DNA from: a virus
Virus record (IMG/VR): IMGVR_UViG_3300032289_001838
Location: 17,590-81,589 of that record
Length of the DNA: 64,000 nt
Strand: one strand, 5' to 3'
The notes under the pieces were generated by a model, which saw nothing but the letters and a program-made list of their open reading frames with translations, was not told where the DNA came from and ran no database searches. Below, piece by piece: positions 37,338 to 47,130 of the stretch. A program made the translations under genes and the position numbers. Position 1 is the first letter of the stretch. Each line of letters begins with the position of its first letter.

Positions 37338-39230
37338 TTATCTTGTTATCTTAAATATTTTTTGAGTGTCTGTAATATCTACAGTACCGTCTTGATATTC
37401 CGATTTTATAAATATTTTCAAATATCTTTCTTGTGGCAATCCGGTTGTTTGTAATTTAAAATAATTACCTTGATTTGGATCACAACTTAACTTTGTATAT
37501 TGATCAAATCCAACTAAAACTTCTTCTGATTCAGCATCTTTAATCATATAATAAGAGCTAGTAGGAAGATACTTCGGAGTAACCATGGATGGCTGTTGAT
37601 AAGCTTTTTGGAAGTTTTTCAACGGATATCTATCTCTAGCGAATACAAATATTTTTGGTAAACTTCCGGCTTTATAAGCTTCTTTTAAGTAATTCAATGT
37701 AATTAAATTTTGAATTGATCCTGAAACAGGTTTCAAACTTCCGGTACTAAATACACTGTCATCCCAAGCTACATCAATATATGGACTATAAATAGTATTT
37801 GTTTCTTTACTAAAAAACTGTAGTAGTCCATTTGTTGGTTGTAATGGAGGAGTCGAAATTTCCAAAGAACTTAATAACATAAGTCCCTGATTCGGAACAC
37901 AACCACATAACCATCCTCTAACGATTTTGGTTATATCCATAGTAACGTCACTTTGTTGTCCGTAACTAAATGACTGACTACAAATTAAACTTGCATTTAC
38001 CAAAGATGGATACTTCGATGAATTGCAAATCCATTTTGGCTTATTTGTGTAAGAAGCTGGTACTTTATAATACCAAGTACCCCCTTGATTTTGAAAACTA
38101 GCACTTGAATACGAAGATGATAATAGATAATTTACTTGTTGATAAGTATTAGATATAGAATTTCCATACCATAACCCACTTCCATCATAGTTTCTATATA
38201 ACCAACTACACCCTAGTTGTGATCCATTATCCGCGTATCTACCATTACCATTTTCCCAACTTTGACTTATAGGATAAGCATATATACTATAATTTAATGG
38301 AAGATTTCTGGACCCACAAGCTTTTAAATTTAAAGTGAATTTTATATTAGATCCACTAATATTATTGTTTGAGATAGATTTACTCAATTCATTTATATCA
38401 AACTTAACAAGCGTTCTAGAAAACTCAGGATAGTTCAAATATGTTGCTGTAGACGGACGAGTAAAAGATCCACTATATTTACCTTTGAAATAACCAGCAA
38501 AATTTGTGACATCTGTGTAATACAATTTACTGGAAGTTAAAGTTTCTATATATAACTTAGAATTTGAACCACTAAAACTTCCTGTAAACGATCCTGAATT
38601 AAAAGCTCTTACTGGAGAATAAAAACTGGAGTTACACGGTATGCCTGTATTTGATTTGCCTAATAGTTTCCCTCTTAAATTTTTAAAGCTGCCTGTACCT
38701 GTCAAAGATGACGTTAACGGACTTGTTGTATATGTCCGTTTGTTTACTTTTAATTTTGTAAAAAAGCTACCAACTCTTACAGATCCAGAAAAACTACCTG
38801 TACTCCAACTACCTGTAAAGAACGAATAACTTGTTATATTCATACTACCTGTAAATGATCCGGATGCGTAATTAGCTGATCCAGAAATATAAAGTGGTCG
38901 TTTTGGGTTAGTAGTTATATTGGACAATCTACCTGTAAAATTAGCAATAAATGATGTATTCGGTATTACAGAAGATGTAAGATTGAAAGCATACCACTTA
39001 CTTCCAGAGTAAATAAATAAAGAAGAGGTGGTATAAGCTAACCAACCTTCGTTACCATAAGATGACGCAGTAATCGGAGCTGCGTGCCAGTTCGGATCTG
39101 TGTATACAGTCGTCGTGCCTTTATTAGAGGCATAAATTTCTAATATTTCATCAATACCAAAATTTTTATTGACAAAATTAGGAGAATTGTTTATGTAGGT
39201 ATCTTGAGATGGATAAATAAATGTGTGCAT
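37338..39230 (-). CDS. DNRLRE-like structural protein with GSFTGS repeats
   Basis: The N-terminus (IYPSQDTYINNSPNFVNKNF) resembles DNRLRE-type carbohydrate-binding beta domains. Between about residues 95 and 260 there are many short Ser/Gly repeats such as ASGSFTGS, TGSFSGSVRVGS and SGSFTGSFSGS. The C-terminal half contains Trp/Tyr-rich beta segments. The protein is 630 residues and follows the gp6-like gene in the same operon. Its Ser-rich repeats resemble those of 49005-50183 and could be sites for glycosylation by the phage enzymes. Confidence 0.68.
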   Translation of the reverse strand: MHTFIYPSQDTYINNSPNFVNKNFGIDEILEIYASNKGTTTVYTDPNWHAAPITASSYGNEGWLAYTTSSLFIYSGSKWYAFNLTSSVIPNTSFIANFTGRLSNITTNPKRPLYISGSANYASGSFTGSMNITSYSFFTGSWSTGSFSGSVRVGSFFTKLKVNKRTYTTSPLTSSLTGTGSFKNLRGKLLGKSNTGIPCNSSFYSPVRAFNSGSFTGSFSGSNSKLYIETLTSSKLYYTDVTNFAGYFKGKYSGSFTRPSTATYLNYPEFSRTLVKFDINELSKSISNNNISGSNIKFTLNLKACGSRNLPLNYSIYAYPISQSWENGNGRYADNGSQLGCSWLYRNYDGSGLWYGNSISNTYQQVNYLLSSSYSSASFQNQGGTWYYKVPASYTNKPKWICNSSKYPSLVNASLICSQSFSYGQQSDVTMDITKIVRGWLCGCVPNQGLMLLSSLEISTPPLQPTNGLLQFFSKETNTIYSPYIDVAWDDSVFSTGSLKPVSGSIQNLITLNYLKEAYKAGSLPKIFVFARDRYPLKNFQKAYQQPSMVTPKYLPTSSYYMIKDAESEEVLVGFDQYTKLSCDPNQGNYFKLQTTGLPQERYLKIFIKSEYQDGTVDITDTQKIFKITR

Positions 39231-39231
39231 A

Positions 39232-41211
39232 TTATACTACAAGTCCTTTTATGTCAGAGTCTGGAAACTTAACTTCAAATACAGCAGGATCCTTTGGAGG
39301 ATACACTATATTATTTTGTGTTGCTATACTAATATTGTATGCAACGGAAGAATAATTACCATCATCAATAGTTAAGTTTTTTATAAGAATGTCGCTCACG
39401 GATTGAACGCCTTCATTTTGCATTATCTCGAAATTTATTTGACTTAAATTTATCGGTTGATTAAAACTCCATTTATCTATATCGAAAAATGATTTTACAG
39501 ATTGTATACAATTATTTAATACTTCGGATTTATTAAACCCTTTAAATACAGTTATTTTAAATTCAACTCCAATGTTTATTATATAACCATCGATAATATT
39601 AATCTTATCTGTCAGAATCTTATAATTCTGAATATATGTGGTTAAATTTTGAAGAGTTGCTGGGTTTACTTGTGTTAGATTTTTATTTACATCATATCCA
39701 AGTAAATACAAATTATTGGTAAATGGACTATTTGATTGTAAAAATTTCTTTCTATCAAGAGGATTTAATGGAGATAAATTTACAGTCGAATTATTTTCTG
39801 TATTTAAAACGCCATTAATCAATCCAGTGTATTGAACTTCTCTAGTCAAATTACTTTGTACAAACGCTTTAGATATATTGCCTAATTGTGGTGGTAATGC
39901 ATAAACTCTCAACAAGAAATCGTCTTCTGTAACCATACGATTTTGTGTGGAAAAATTCAACATTGCATTTTGTCTAATTTCTTCGTCGGATTCAGCATCA
40001 TCGCCGCCTGTAGCAGCCTCTATATTGTTTACTCTTAAAGAATTTTTTATAGTATTCAATAATATAACTTCACTGTCAGTTAATGATGTAGTATCATTTA
40101 AATAAGAAATTCCTAAAATCTTGTTAATTTCCCCAGAGTTTACGTTTGAATTTAAACCTCCGCCTATAACATACGTTATAGTCAATGTCGTATTAGATGG
40201 AGACATACCATACGACTTTTCTTTTAACACATTGGTATTATCCAATGAGATATTTAAATTTTTTAAATTAGATAATGCTGCCCCAACATTAGTTGGATTT
40301 GGTATAACAATAGTATTTTCAAAATTCTCAGTATTTGCGCCGAATTGTAAAGTAGTCTGATTATTCTCATTAACAACCGTAACATATCTTTTCTCCGTTC
40401 TTAAATACTTTAGAATTTTTGGAGTTTCACTTCTATATGGAGATAAAGTTTGATTGTTTAGTGGCACGTTATCCACTTCAATTGGAATTGTGTCTTGAGC
40501 CAAATAATCTACTTCGTAGTAATTATTATTATTACTATCAACGACACTTATGATTTTAAGAACATTCGTTTCATCTAATGTTATACTATAAAAAGGCACT
40601 TGATCTGTTACACTAACTTGTTTAGTAATTACCGTTCCAGAATAAGCTTTAGCTGCTTTCTTGATTAGATAAAATTGAGGAGCACCTGTATTATCGCGAC
40701 TATACACAGATATTTCTCTAGGCGAAAATTTAGTATCTTGACTGAAGTCTATACTTTCTTCTATTACGAAATTAACTCCTGGCGTACTAGATAGTTGTGA
40801 AAATGGTTGTAATATCAAACAATAACGTTCATCCGGAAGATATTCATTATCTCTGGTACGAATAGATGGTAATAATTGGAATACGTCAACATCGGATGAA
40901 GATGCTGACGAAACTTTTGGTTTGTAACCCAAATACTTAGCAGAATTTATAATATTTCTGCGATCTTGGGCAAATTGAATATAACTTTCGAAGAATTGCT
41001 GATCTGTATAGTAAGATAATACATCTCCAACATAAGCCGCTTGGTCTATAAAAATTTGACCTGGAGAACTTTCACTAAAATCTTTATAACTTTGTGGATA
41101 GTATTGTTTTGTGAAATCAATTAGTTGTTGACGTAAAGACGTAAAATCTCTATTAAGATAATTTACATCTTTTGTATTCGCGTCAAATGTTTTGTTAATT
41201 AGCGTTGACAT
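39232..41211 (-). CDS. 6: Baseplate wedge protein, gp6/baseplate J family
   Basis: The 659-residue protein has the gp6 N-terminus (NYLNRDFTSLRQQLIDFTKQ, then SPGQIFIDQAAYVGDVLSYY) and the baseplate-J centre (AATGGDDAESDEEIRQNAML with MVTEDDFLLRVYALP). Length matches T4 gp6 (660 aa). gp6 dimers form the baseplate wedge ring that triggers sheath contraction. The gene overlaps the gp25 gene by 1 nt, so the two are made together. Confidence 0.92.
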   Translation of the reverse strand: MSTLINKTFDANTKDVNYLNRDFTSLRQQLIDFTKQYYPQSYKDFSESSPGQIFIDQAAYVGDVLSYYTDQQFFESYIQFAQDRRNIINSAKYLGYKPKVSSASSSDVDVFQLLPSIRTRDNEYLPDERYCLILQPFSQLSSTPGVNFVIEESIDFSQDTKFSPREISVYSRDNTGAPQFYLIKKAAKAYSGTVITKQVSVTDQVPFYSITLDETNVLKIISVVDSNNNNYYEVDYLAQDTIPIEVDNVPLNNQTLSPYRSETPKILKYLRTEKRYVTVVNENNQTTLQFGANTENFENTIVIPNPTNVGAALSNLKNLNISLDNTNVLKEKSYGMSPSNTTLTITYVIGGGLNSNVNSGEINKILGISYLNDTTSLTDSEVILLNTIKNSLRVNNIEAATGGDDAESDEEIRQNAMLNFSTQNRMVTEDDFLLRVYALPPQLGNISKAFVQSNLTREVQYTGLINGVLNTENNSTVNLSPLNPLDRKKFLQSNSPFTNNLYLLGYDVNKNLTQVNPATLQNLTTYIQNYKILTDKINIIDGYIINIGVEFKITVFKGFNKSEVLNNCIQSVKSFFDIDKWSFNQPINLSQINFEIMQNEGVQSVSDILIKNLTIDDGNYSSVAYNISIATQNNIVYPPKDPAVFEVKFPDSDIKGLVV

Positions 41212-41612
41212 TAGATTTTATTAGTTTCCAAGTTAAACTCGGTTTCACCCACAGTATTGTTATATCTAAAGGTAATACTTATAAATATCGAATTTTTACT
41301 ATTATTATCTGGTTGAATTGGAGATAGTTCCACTTTCAATATTGTTGTGCCAGGCATAAATTTGTCAACGTCACGTTGAATTACATCAATAATGATATCA
41401 TTTGATATATCATCTCCTATATTATTAAATAATAAATTGTATAATCCAGATCCAAATGTATTATTAAATCTTCTTTCTCCAGGAATAGTTAACAATAAAT
41501 TTTGAATATTTGTACCAATCTGTGAGATAGTATCTTTATTTGTACTAAAATAACCCTGATCACCAAGTTGTATTGGTAATGATAAACCTATAGATTTGGT
41601 TGGAGTAGCCAT
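41211..41612 (-). CDS. 25: Baseplate wedge protein, gp25 (GPW) family
   Basis: The 133-residue protein has the gp25 pattern: SIGLSLPIQLGDQGYFSTNK, IQNLLLTIPGERRFNNTFGS and GLYNLLF. Length matches T4 gp25 (132 aa). It links the wedge core to the first sheath ring. It sits directly before gp6, as in many contractile systems. Confidence 0.93.
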   Translation of the reverse strand: MATPTKSIGLSLPIQLGDQGYFSTNKDTISQIGTNIQNLLLTIPGERRFNNTFGSGLYNLLFNNIGDDISNDIIIDVIQRDVDKFMPGTTILKVELSPIQPDNNSKNSIFISITFRYNNTVGETEFNLETNKI

Positions 41613-41617
41613 TTATT

Positions 41618-42088
41618 TTACTTTTCACCACGTTTTTTATTCACAGCTTTCATTAGTGATCTATAATCTCTGTTCATAGCACTATAAACACTCTTTACTG
41701 GTTCGGGAGCATTTTCTGGAGCTTTTGTTTCAGTAATTACTTGAGATTTACCTACATCAAGACCACCCATCATACTTACTAGTCCGCCTTCTTGTGGTAT
41801 TCCACCTGTAGTTTGATTCAAAATATCATTCAACATTGGATTGTTTGTATACTTTACAAACTTTTTAGCCGGTTTGACTTCTTCTTCAATAACAGATGAT
41901 TCTTCCATAGTTTCCAACTCTTTGAGAATTTGTTGTTCCAAGTCAGAATCAGCTGATTTTTTCTTGGTCTGAACAGCTTCTTTGGAGAATATTTCAGCCA
42001 ATTGAAGTTTAATTTCAGATTGTATTACATTGCGTACTTCTTGTTGTACCGTTTTCTTGATGAATTCTTTTAATACTTCTATTTTCAT
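41618..42088 (-). CDS. Small structural/assembly protein of the baseplate operon, unknown
   Basis: The 156-residue protein starts with a charged helix (MKIEVLKEFIKKTVQQEVRN), continues with an acidic central stretch (EELETMEESSVIEEEV-like) and a Gly-rich loop (TTGGIPQEGGLVSMMGG), and ends basic. It lies between the glycine-zipper protein and gp25. It might be a chaperone or connector. No family is recognised. Confidence 0.55.
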   Translation of the reverse strand: MKIEVLKEFIKKTVQQEVRNVIQSEIKLQLAEIFSKEAVQTKKKSADSDLEQQILKELETMEESSVIEEEVKPAKKFVKYTNNPMLNDILNQTTGGIPQEGGLVSMMGGLDVGKSQVITETKAPENAPEPVKSVYSAMNRDYRSLMKAVNKKRGEK

Positions 42089-42105
42089 ACTATTATATAT
42101 AATTA

Positions 42106-43779
42106 TTAACCCAACGGAGATTTAGGTAAATTTAATAAATCTGTTGATCCTTTTGTGTTAGATGGTCTTGGTATTTTAACCGTTTTGATACGTGGAGTAC
42201 TAGGCGGTTTTGGTATATTTGGCTTAGGCATCCCTTTTTGGACACTAGCTAATTTAGCTGCCGAAGCTCCAACGGCTCCTCCAGTAACAGCCCCAATTGC
42301 AGCACCTTTTCCTCCCCCAACTATTCCTCCTATTCCAGCTCCTAACCCACCACCGGCTAAAACTCCTCCCGTTACACCACCAACAGATAATCCAGCTCCA
42401 AGTGCGGTACCACTTAATCCGCCTATTAATGCTCCTTTACCACCGCCAGCTAATGATCCCACACCGGCTCCAATAGCACCACCTAATATTCCGCCTTTTA
42501 ATCCTTTAACTAAATTAGATGTGGATTCAACCATACCTGTTTTAGCATTTACAAATTTATCATTTCCAGCTATAGATTCGGGACTAAACTTATCTGGAGA
42601 CCAATCTTTACCCAGTCCATCTGGTTTGATTCCTTTTGGATTTAGTTTATCAACAACACTACCAGCTATTCCACCCGTTACCAATCCAGCACCGGCTCCT
42701 ATTAATGCTCCTTTACCACCACCGGCTAATGCTCCAATACCAGCTCCTAAAGCTCCTCCTCCAATTGCACCTTTAACTCCAGATGATAAATTACTAAGTA
42801 CGCCTCCTGCGGATTCTTGAGCACCACCAATTGCACCTTGTGCTTGACCAGCAGCTCCCTCCAATCCACCTTGAGCTTGACCAGCTGCGCCTTGTACTTG
42901 ACTAGTCAATTCACCGGCCGCACTTTGTACTTGAGACGCAGCATTACTTGCTGCGTCTTGCGCTTGTGATGCTGCTTGTTGTGCTGCATTTGCGTCTAAC
43001 CCCTTTACTTCTTGGGACGGTAGTTTTAAATTAGGATTATCTACTACAGGAGCTTTATTTGCTACACCATTAATTGTTTGTGTAGGAGGTCCTGGTAATG
43101 CTGGATCAGGATCAGGTAAAAAGCAATCTGGTACTAGTTTCTTATCAAGTTGACCCGAAGAAACTTTATTTTTAATTTCTTCAGATGCACGTCTTACTGT
43201 TCCCTTGATACTATCAATTTCATTATTATAAAATAACTCAAACGTATATGTATCTTTAACCCATTCCCGATTAAATGCTTGAATATTAAAATATTGCCTA
43301 AACCAGAGTTGTAAATTTGATAGGATTTTATTATTGATAACATCGTATTGTGCTAAACATGGAAGTTTATCTCCAACATATTCTTTAAATGCAGGATATT
43401 TTTCCAAATCGACGAATACATTTGTTTTAGGAGTTCCTCCTGATTTCGGCGTATATGTTTCTGTAAAATAATTTTGAAAAAATTGAAAAGTTCTATCGTA
43501 TTTTTTATAAATTTTAATATACTTATTATCTCCAATTTGTGCATATCCATTATTCAATAATTCAGTGGGACTATAAAATTCATATAACGATTGATAGGAC
43601 TCCGGCTTTATTTTATTATCATCACTAACAGATGTGCCCTGTGGATTTATTTTAAATACTGCCCCCACACCCGTTTTGTATTTGTTAAAATATGGAATTA
43701 TTTCCAAAGAGTTTTTTGGAAAAGTTCTTCCAGTTGCTGGTTGTAAATTGCCAAATATGTCTACTACTTGTAATGCCAT
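42106..43779 (-). CDS. Virion protein with Ala/Gln repeats and glycine-zipper segments
   Basis: Residues 1 to about 225 form a globular domain (FGNLQPATGRTFPKNSLEII, FQFFQNYFTETYTP). Residues from about 260 to 330 are Ala/Gln/Gly heptad-like repeats (NAAQQAASQAQDAASNAAS). Then come four or more glycine-zipper blocks such as GALGAGIGALAGGGKGALIG and GGAIGAGVGSLAGGGKGALI. Glycine zippers pack in or insert into membranes. The C-terminus is Pro/Lys-rich. Encoded between the spike gene and gp25, the protein may be a tail-tip or ejection component that forms a membrane channel. This function is an inference. Confidence 0.7.
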   Translation of the reverse strand: MALQVVDIFGNLQPATGRTFPKNSLEIIPYFNKYKTGVGAVFKINPQGTSVSDDNKIKPESYQSLYEFYSPTELLNNGYAQIGDNKYIKIYKKYDRTFQFFQNYFTETYTPKSGGTPKTNVFVDLEKYPAFKEYVGDKLPCLAQYDVINNKILSNLQLWFRQYFNIQAFNREWVKDTYTFELFYNNEIDSIKGTVRRASEEIKNKVSSGQLDKKLVPDCFLPDPDPALPGPPTQTINGVANKAPVVDNPNLKLPSQEVKGLDANAAQQAASQAQDAASNAASQVQSAAGELTSQVQGAAGQAQGGLEGAAGQAQGAIGGAQESAGGVLSNLSSGVKGAIGGGALGAGIGALAGGGKGALIGAGAGLVTGGIAGSVVDKLNPKGIKPDGLGKDWSPDKFSPESIAGNDKFVNAKTGMVESTSNLVKGLKGGILGGAIGAGVGSLAGGGKGALIGGLSGTALGAGLSVGGVTGGVLAGGGLGAGIGGIVGGGKGAAIGAVTGGAVGASAAKLASVQKGMPKPNIPKPPSTPRIKTVKIPRPSNTKGSTDLLNLPKSPLG

Positions 43780-43782
43780 ATA

Positions 43783-45489
43783 TTAATCCTCAAATTCAAA
43801 TTCAACTTGTACTGGACCTTCACGACGATTTCTACCTTTGAAATCACCCACAACTCCAGCTCCTGTAACAGTATTAATCTCTACTGGGTCTTTACATTCA
43901 CCACCACTACCAGGTGGTTTGACTCCATTGCTACCAGGAGCATATCCACCTCCAGTAACAAATACTCGTCTACTTAACGTTTTATGCAAATTATCTCTTA
44001 GTAATTTAAGCTTAATTTGTTGTACTGGTATTTGTGTTTGATCTGGATTTGCATCATTCGTATTTTCCGCATCAATTTTACCAGCATCTACGTGACCGTG
44101 TGGATGTGGATGAACGTGATGATACCAGTGTACGTGATCCAACAACCAATTGCAAAGATCATACATCCAATCTACAGTTGTTTGACCCAACAAAGCAGGT
44201 TCATTAGTTTCACCGTATTGACCCAAAAATATTTGCGGAGCATTTATAGTAGCAGTATTATTTGTAGTGATAACAACCTGATCATTAGCATCAACGGTAT
44301 ATTCACTATCGGTAGTTACAGCATATCGTTTTTTACTAAAGTGTAGGGTCTCTGCAAATCTACTACTTAATATTAATCTATCAGAATTTATTACAATTTG
44401 ATCACGATCTAAAGTGGGAAACTTAAAAGATGTTGATCCTTTAGGATTAAATCGTGGTTGTTCTTCTGTAGGCTTATTTTCACTATTAACCCCAAATATA
44501 CTTTTGTATACTGTTGTTTGCCAAGTACTTAAAGTATTTCCACTGGTAAACTGAATAGTACCACCATCATTATTAATATCTTCATCAATCTGACCTCCGT
44601 AGTTTTTTTCTTTTTCAGTTATAGCAGGTATAGGAGGTAATTTAGGATGTAACTGTTGTGCGGTTTTTTGAGCAATATTACGTTGTCTATTACGTATAGT
44701 TAGTTTAGGATTTCCATATCCACCATCAACTGAATCTTTAAATAGATTTCCGTTTAAAGCATAAGATGGATAAGCACCTTTATCGTTTGAACGATTATCA
44801 TCATACGCACTAAATCTTATAGATTGTCCGAATCTACTTTCTAGTATAGTGTCTCCTTCAAACTGACGAATACTACGTATGAATGGATTACATATAAAAT
44901 AGTTGCCAAAATACCCCGTTTGATTTTGATTAATAAATGCTGGATGACTTACATAACTTTTGCGGCTCTTGGGTTGTAAGTATGCAATTGCACTTTTACC
45001 ATCGTCACTACTAGATTTTTCAGTTATAAATTCTCCATTCGTTCCCAAAAAGTTTAAACGATTAAATGGCTTTGTATAATAATAGTTGTCTCCTATTTTT
45101 ATGACTAAAACGGTTTCGTTTAACAGTGGAAACTGAGTAATAGTGTTGTCTAAAGGAATAGCCCATGGTAGCTTATCATAAGCAGTTTGTTTTTCCTCAC
45201 TTAAAACACGAATTTTAGCTCTTCCAATATAACTAAAGTCAGTATCTGTTGCTACCGGTATTTTGTTATCATAATTCACTGGTATCTGTTGATATCTTAC
45301 GGTTGGAGGAGGCTGTGAATTTTTATCCGTTGAAGTTTTTCCAAAAAACGGATGCTTATCATCTAAAATAATATCAACCACAACCGCCAATTTCAAAAAA
45401 TTAGCATCTACATTACTAATAGATGTATTCATAACAGTTGAAGTGGAAGGATTTAATGACCTAACTATACTTGATACGTTCGTACTCAT
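43783..45489 (-). CDS. Baseplate hub/spike protein, gp5-gpV-like, with His-rich tip
   Basis: The 568-residue protein has an OB-like N-terminal part (YIGRAKIRVLSEEK, LNETVLVIKIGDNYYYTKPF), a beta region (TDSEYTVDANDQVVITTNNT, ATINAPQIFLG) typical for phage spikes and the His cluster WYHHVHPHPHGHVD, which would bind metal. No lysozyme domain as in T4 gp5 is visible. It would form the trimeric spike that pierces the outer membrane. Its ATG overlaps the upstream stop (TAATG), and it precedes the glycine-zipper protein in the operon. Confidence 0.78.
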   Translation of the reverse strand: MSTNVSSIVRSLNPSTSTVMNTSISNVDANFLKLAVVVDIILDDKHPFFGKTSTDKNSQPPPTVRYQQIPVNYDNKIPVATDTDFSYIGRAKIRVLSEEKQTAYDKLPWAIPLDNTITQFPLLNETVLVIKIGDNYYYTKPFNRLNFLGTNGEFITEKSSSDDGKSAIAYLQPKSRKSYVSHPAFINQNQTGYFGNYFICNPFIRSIRQFEGDTILESRFGQSIRFSAYDDNRSNDKGAYPSYALNGNLFKDSVDGGYGNPKLTIRNRQRNIAQKTAQQLHPKLPPIPAITEKEKNYGGQIDEDINNDGGTIQFTSGNTLSTWQTTVYKSIFGVNSENKPTEEQPRFNPKGSTSFKFPTLDRDQIVINSDRLILSSRFAETLHFSKKRYAVTTDSEYTVDANDQVVITTNNTATINAPQIFLGQYGETNEPALLGQTTVDWMYDLCNWLLDHVHWYHHVHPHPHGHVDAGKIDAENTNDANPDQTQIPVQQIKLKLLRDNLHKTLSRRVFVTGGGYAPGSNGVKPPGSGGECKDPVEINTVTGAGVVGDFKGRNRREGPVQVEFEFED

Positions 45490-45830
45490 TATGCTCCTTT
45501 GCTGATGGTAATAACCTCATCCATTAATTGTTTTCTTTCATCTTCACTTAAAATCATAGCTGGTCCTTCTCCAGTAGCTTCACCTTTAGCAACCAATCGT
45601 TGTACCACGGCTGCTAATTTAACTAACTGTTCGTCGTTTTTAATTCCTACATCATAGTAATCTTTGATAAGAGGCACTATGATTACAGCGTCATTTACAG
45701 TTTTAATTAAAGTTCGTAACTCCGAGATCAAAATATCAATTTGATCTTTCTTATTCTCTGAATTTTTCACTATATCTTTACAAAGACCAGAAAAATTCTT
45801 TCCTTTGTAAATTTCAAAATTTAAGTCCAT
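45489..45830 (-). CDS. Small helical protein at the head of the baseplate operon
   Basis: The 113-residue protein is largely helical and slightly acidic (DLNFEIYKGKNFSGLCKDIV at the start). It begins the transcription unit after the terminator at 45845-45871, with an AT-rich octamer 5 nt upstream of the ATG. It is coupled to the spike gene and may be an assembly factor for it. No family is recognised. Confidence 0.6.
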   Translation of the reverse strand: MDLNFEIYKGKNFSGLCKDIVKNSENKKDQIDILISELRTLIKTVNDAVIIVPLIKDYYDVGIKNDEQLVKLAAVVQRLVAKGEATGEGPAMILSEDERKQLMDEVITISKGA

Positions 45831-45844
45831 ATACCTATAAATAG

Positions 45845-45871
45845 AAAAACCACTCCGATTGGAGTGGTTTT
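45845..45871 (-). terminator. Intrinsic terminator after the sigma factor gene
   Basis: A 10-bp stem AAACCACTCC/GGAGTGGTTT with a 4-nt loop and a downstream T-run on the minus strand. It separates the regulatory genes from the baseplate operon. Confidence 0.85.
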
Positions 45872-45887
45872 ATTGATAATTTAGATA

Positions 45888-46871
45888 TTATAATGTTCCT
45901 CTATTACTATAATTTCTCATTACAAGATTTTGATAACTTTTCATCTTGTTGATAACTTTGGTTATTTGTTGGGTTTTACAATTACTCAATTCTCTAATAT
46001 ACAAATATAAAGTTTTTTTGTTGAAGTTTTCTATTCTTTCACAGTTTCTAAATAGTTCAATTACAGCATAAGCGATATTTAGGTCTTTTTGTTTATTAAA
46101 AATCTTAGTTATATTTGATTCCCAGTAATTTACAATCAACTTCATGAATTCTTGAGTCTGAATATCTTTATGATGTGCGTCTTCTGTTTGTAAACAAACT
46201 GATGATTCGCTTGGCGTTTCACTAATATCTACGTGTTGATTAAATCTTTTATAATTGTTATTGTTGTGAAATATTAAATAGTTTTTAGCTACGATACTAA
46301 AATAACTGAATGCTTTTCCTTTTCCAGCTTGAAATTTATGAATATTCGTTACTAAATGTGAAACAGTTTCTTTTTGAATCTCCAATGGACTATTATCAAA
46401 ATAAGTGAATTTAAATGTATTAAATATATTTTCAACCAATTTGTCAAAACTAAATTTGATTTTATTTTCATAAATCATATTGCGTTTGATTTCATCTTCT
46501 TCCGCGTTGTATTCAATGATAGCATCTTCGGTTTTCTTAGAAAAATATATTTTTTCTTTCTTGTTTCTACCACGACGTTTTTTACGTTCTCCGTTAACAT
46601 CAAACGCAGATTCTTCTGTTTCAGAAACGTTATCTGATATATGTTCCATTTGAATTGTTCTTGGAACTTCTATATTGGAAAGAGTCTTAGGAATCTTTTC
46701 CTTTTTTGTAATAACAATATCGATAGTAATTTTAGGTTTTTTTACCGATTTAACCTTCTTTACTACTTTCTTAATTTTTTTAACACTGTCTTTAATAACA
46801 GCGATCTTCTTTATTTTTTTAGAAGGTTTCAATTTTGTTTTTTTCATTAATATCGGTGGGTTTATCATCAT
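45888..46871 (-). CDS. 55: Late-transcription sigma factor, gp55 family, with Lys-rich N-terminal extension
   Basis: Residues from about 105 on match the gp55 pattern of marine T4-like phages: KIYFSKKTEDAIIEYNAEED, KIKFSFDKLVENIFNTFKF, GKGKAFSYFSIVAKNYLIFH and NNNYKR. The first 100 residues are unusual: very Lys-rich (KKIKKVVKKVKSVKKPK). Two start codons are possible, ATG at 46871 or the in-frame ATG at 46847; both overlap the upstream gene. The product directs host RNA polymerase to late promoters. T4 gp55 is 185 aa, so the extension is real extra sequence and might contact DNA or the polymerase. Confidence 0.87.
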   Translation of the reverse strand: MMINPPILMKKTKLKPSKKIKKIAVIKDSVKKIKKVVKKVKSVKKPKITIDIVITKKEKIPKTLSNIEVPRTIQMEHISDNVSETEESAFDVNGERKKRRGRNKKEKIYFSKKTEDAIIEYNAEEDEIKRNMIYENKIKFSFDKLVENIFNTFKFTYFDNSPLEIQKETVSHLVTNIHKFQAGKGKAFSYFSIVAKNYLIFHNNNNYKRFNQHVDISETPSESSVCLQTEDAHHKDIQTQEFMKLIVNYWESNITKIFNKQKDLNIAYAVIELFRNCERIENFNKKTLYLYIRELSNCKTQQITKVINKMKSYQNLVMRNYSNRGTL

Positions 46872-47130
46872 CAGTTTGAATTCTTTTATTTGTTAGTTCG
46901 ATGATATTAAGCAAATCAGTAAATAAAAAGCCAACATCATCATCTTTAACAAATATACCCCGTTCATCAACAAATTTCAACTTATTATATGTATTTTTTA
47001 CAAGCAATTTAAAGTTTAATAACCATGACTCCAATTGGTCTATTTGTTCAAAAGACTTTTTCAGAGCCACTAATAAAAAAATATTCAATATTAGTGATGC
47101 CAATAATACTATTAATATAACATATATCAT
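46819..47130 (-). CDS. Small membrane protein with an N-terminal transmembrane helix
   Basis: The 103-residue protein begins with a hydrophobic helix (IYVILIVLLASLILNIFLLV, residues about 2-22) followed by a charged cytoplasmic part. Its stop lies within the sigma factor gene (overlap of 29-53 nt depending on start), and its ATG overlaps the stop of the 49-residue gene upstream (TAATG). The function is unknown; small anchored proteins next to gp55 are frequent in this phage group as I recall. Confidence 0.65.
   Translation of the reverse strand: MIYVILIVLLASLILNIFLLVALKKSFEQIDQLESWLLNFKLLVKNTYNKLKFVDERGIFVKDDDVGFLFTDLLNIIELTNKRIQTDDDKPTDINEKNKIETF

Noticed and set aside
42155-42820. Long plus-strand open frame (221 codons), Pro/Ala-rich
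   Set aside because: It is antisense to the glycine-zipper repeats; Gly/Ala codon bias on the minus strand keeps the opposite frame open. There is no start context or neighbour on that strand.
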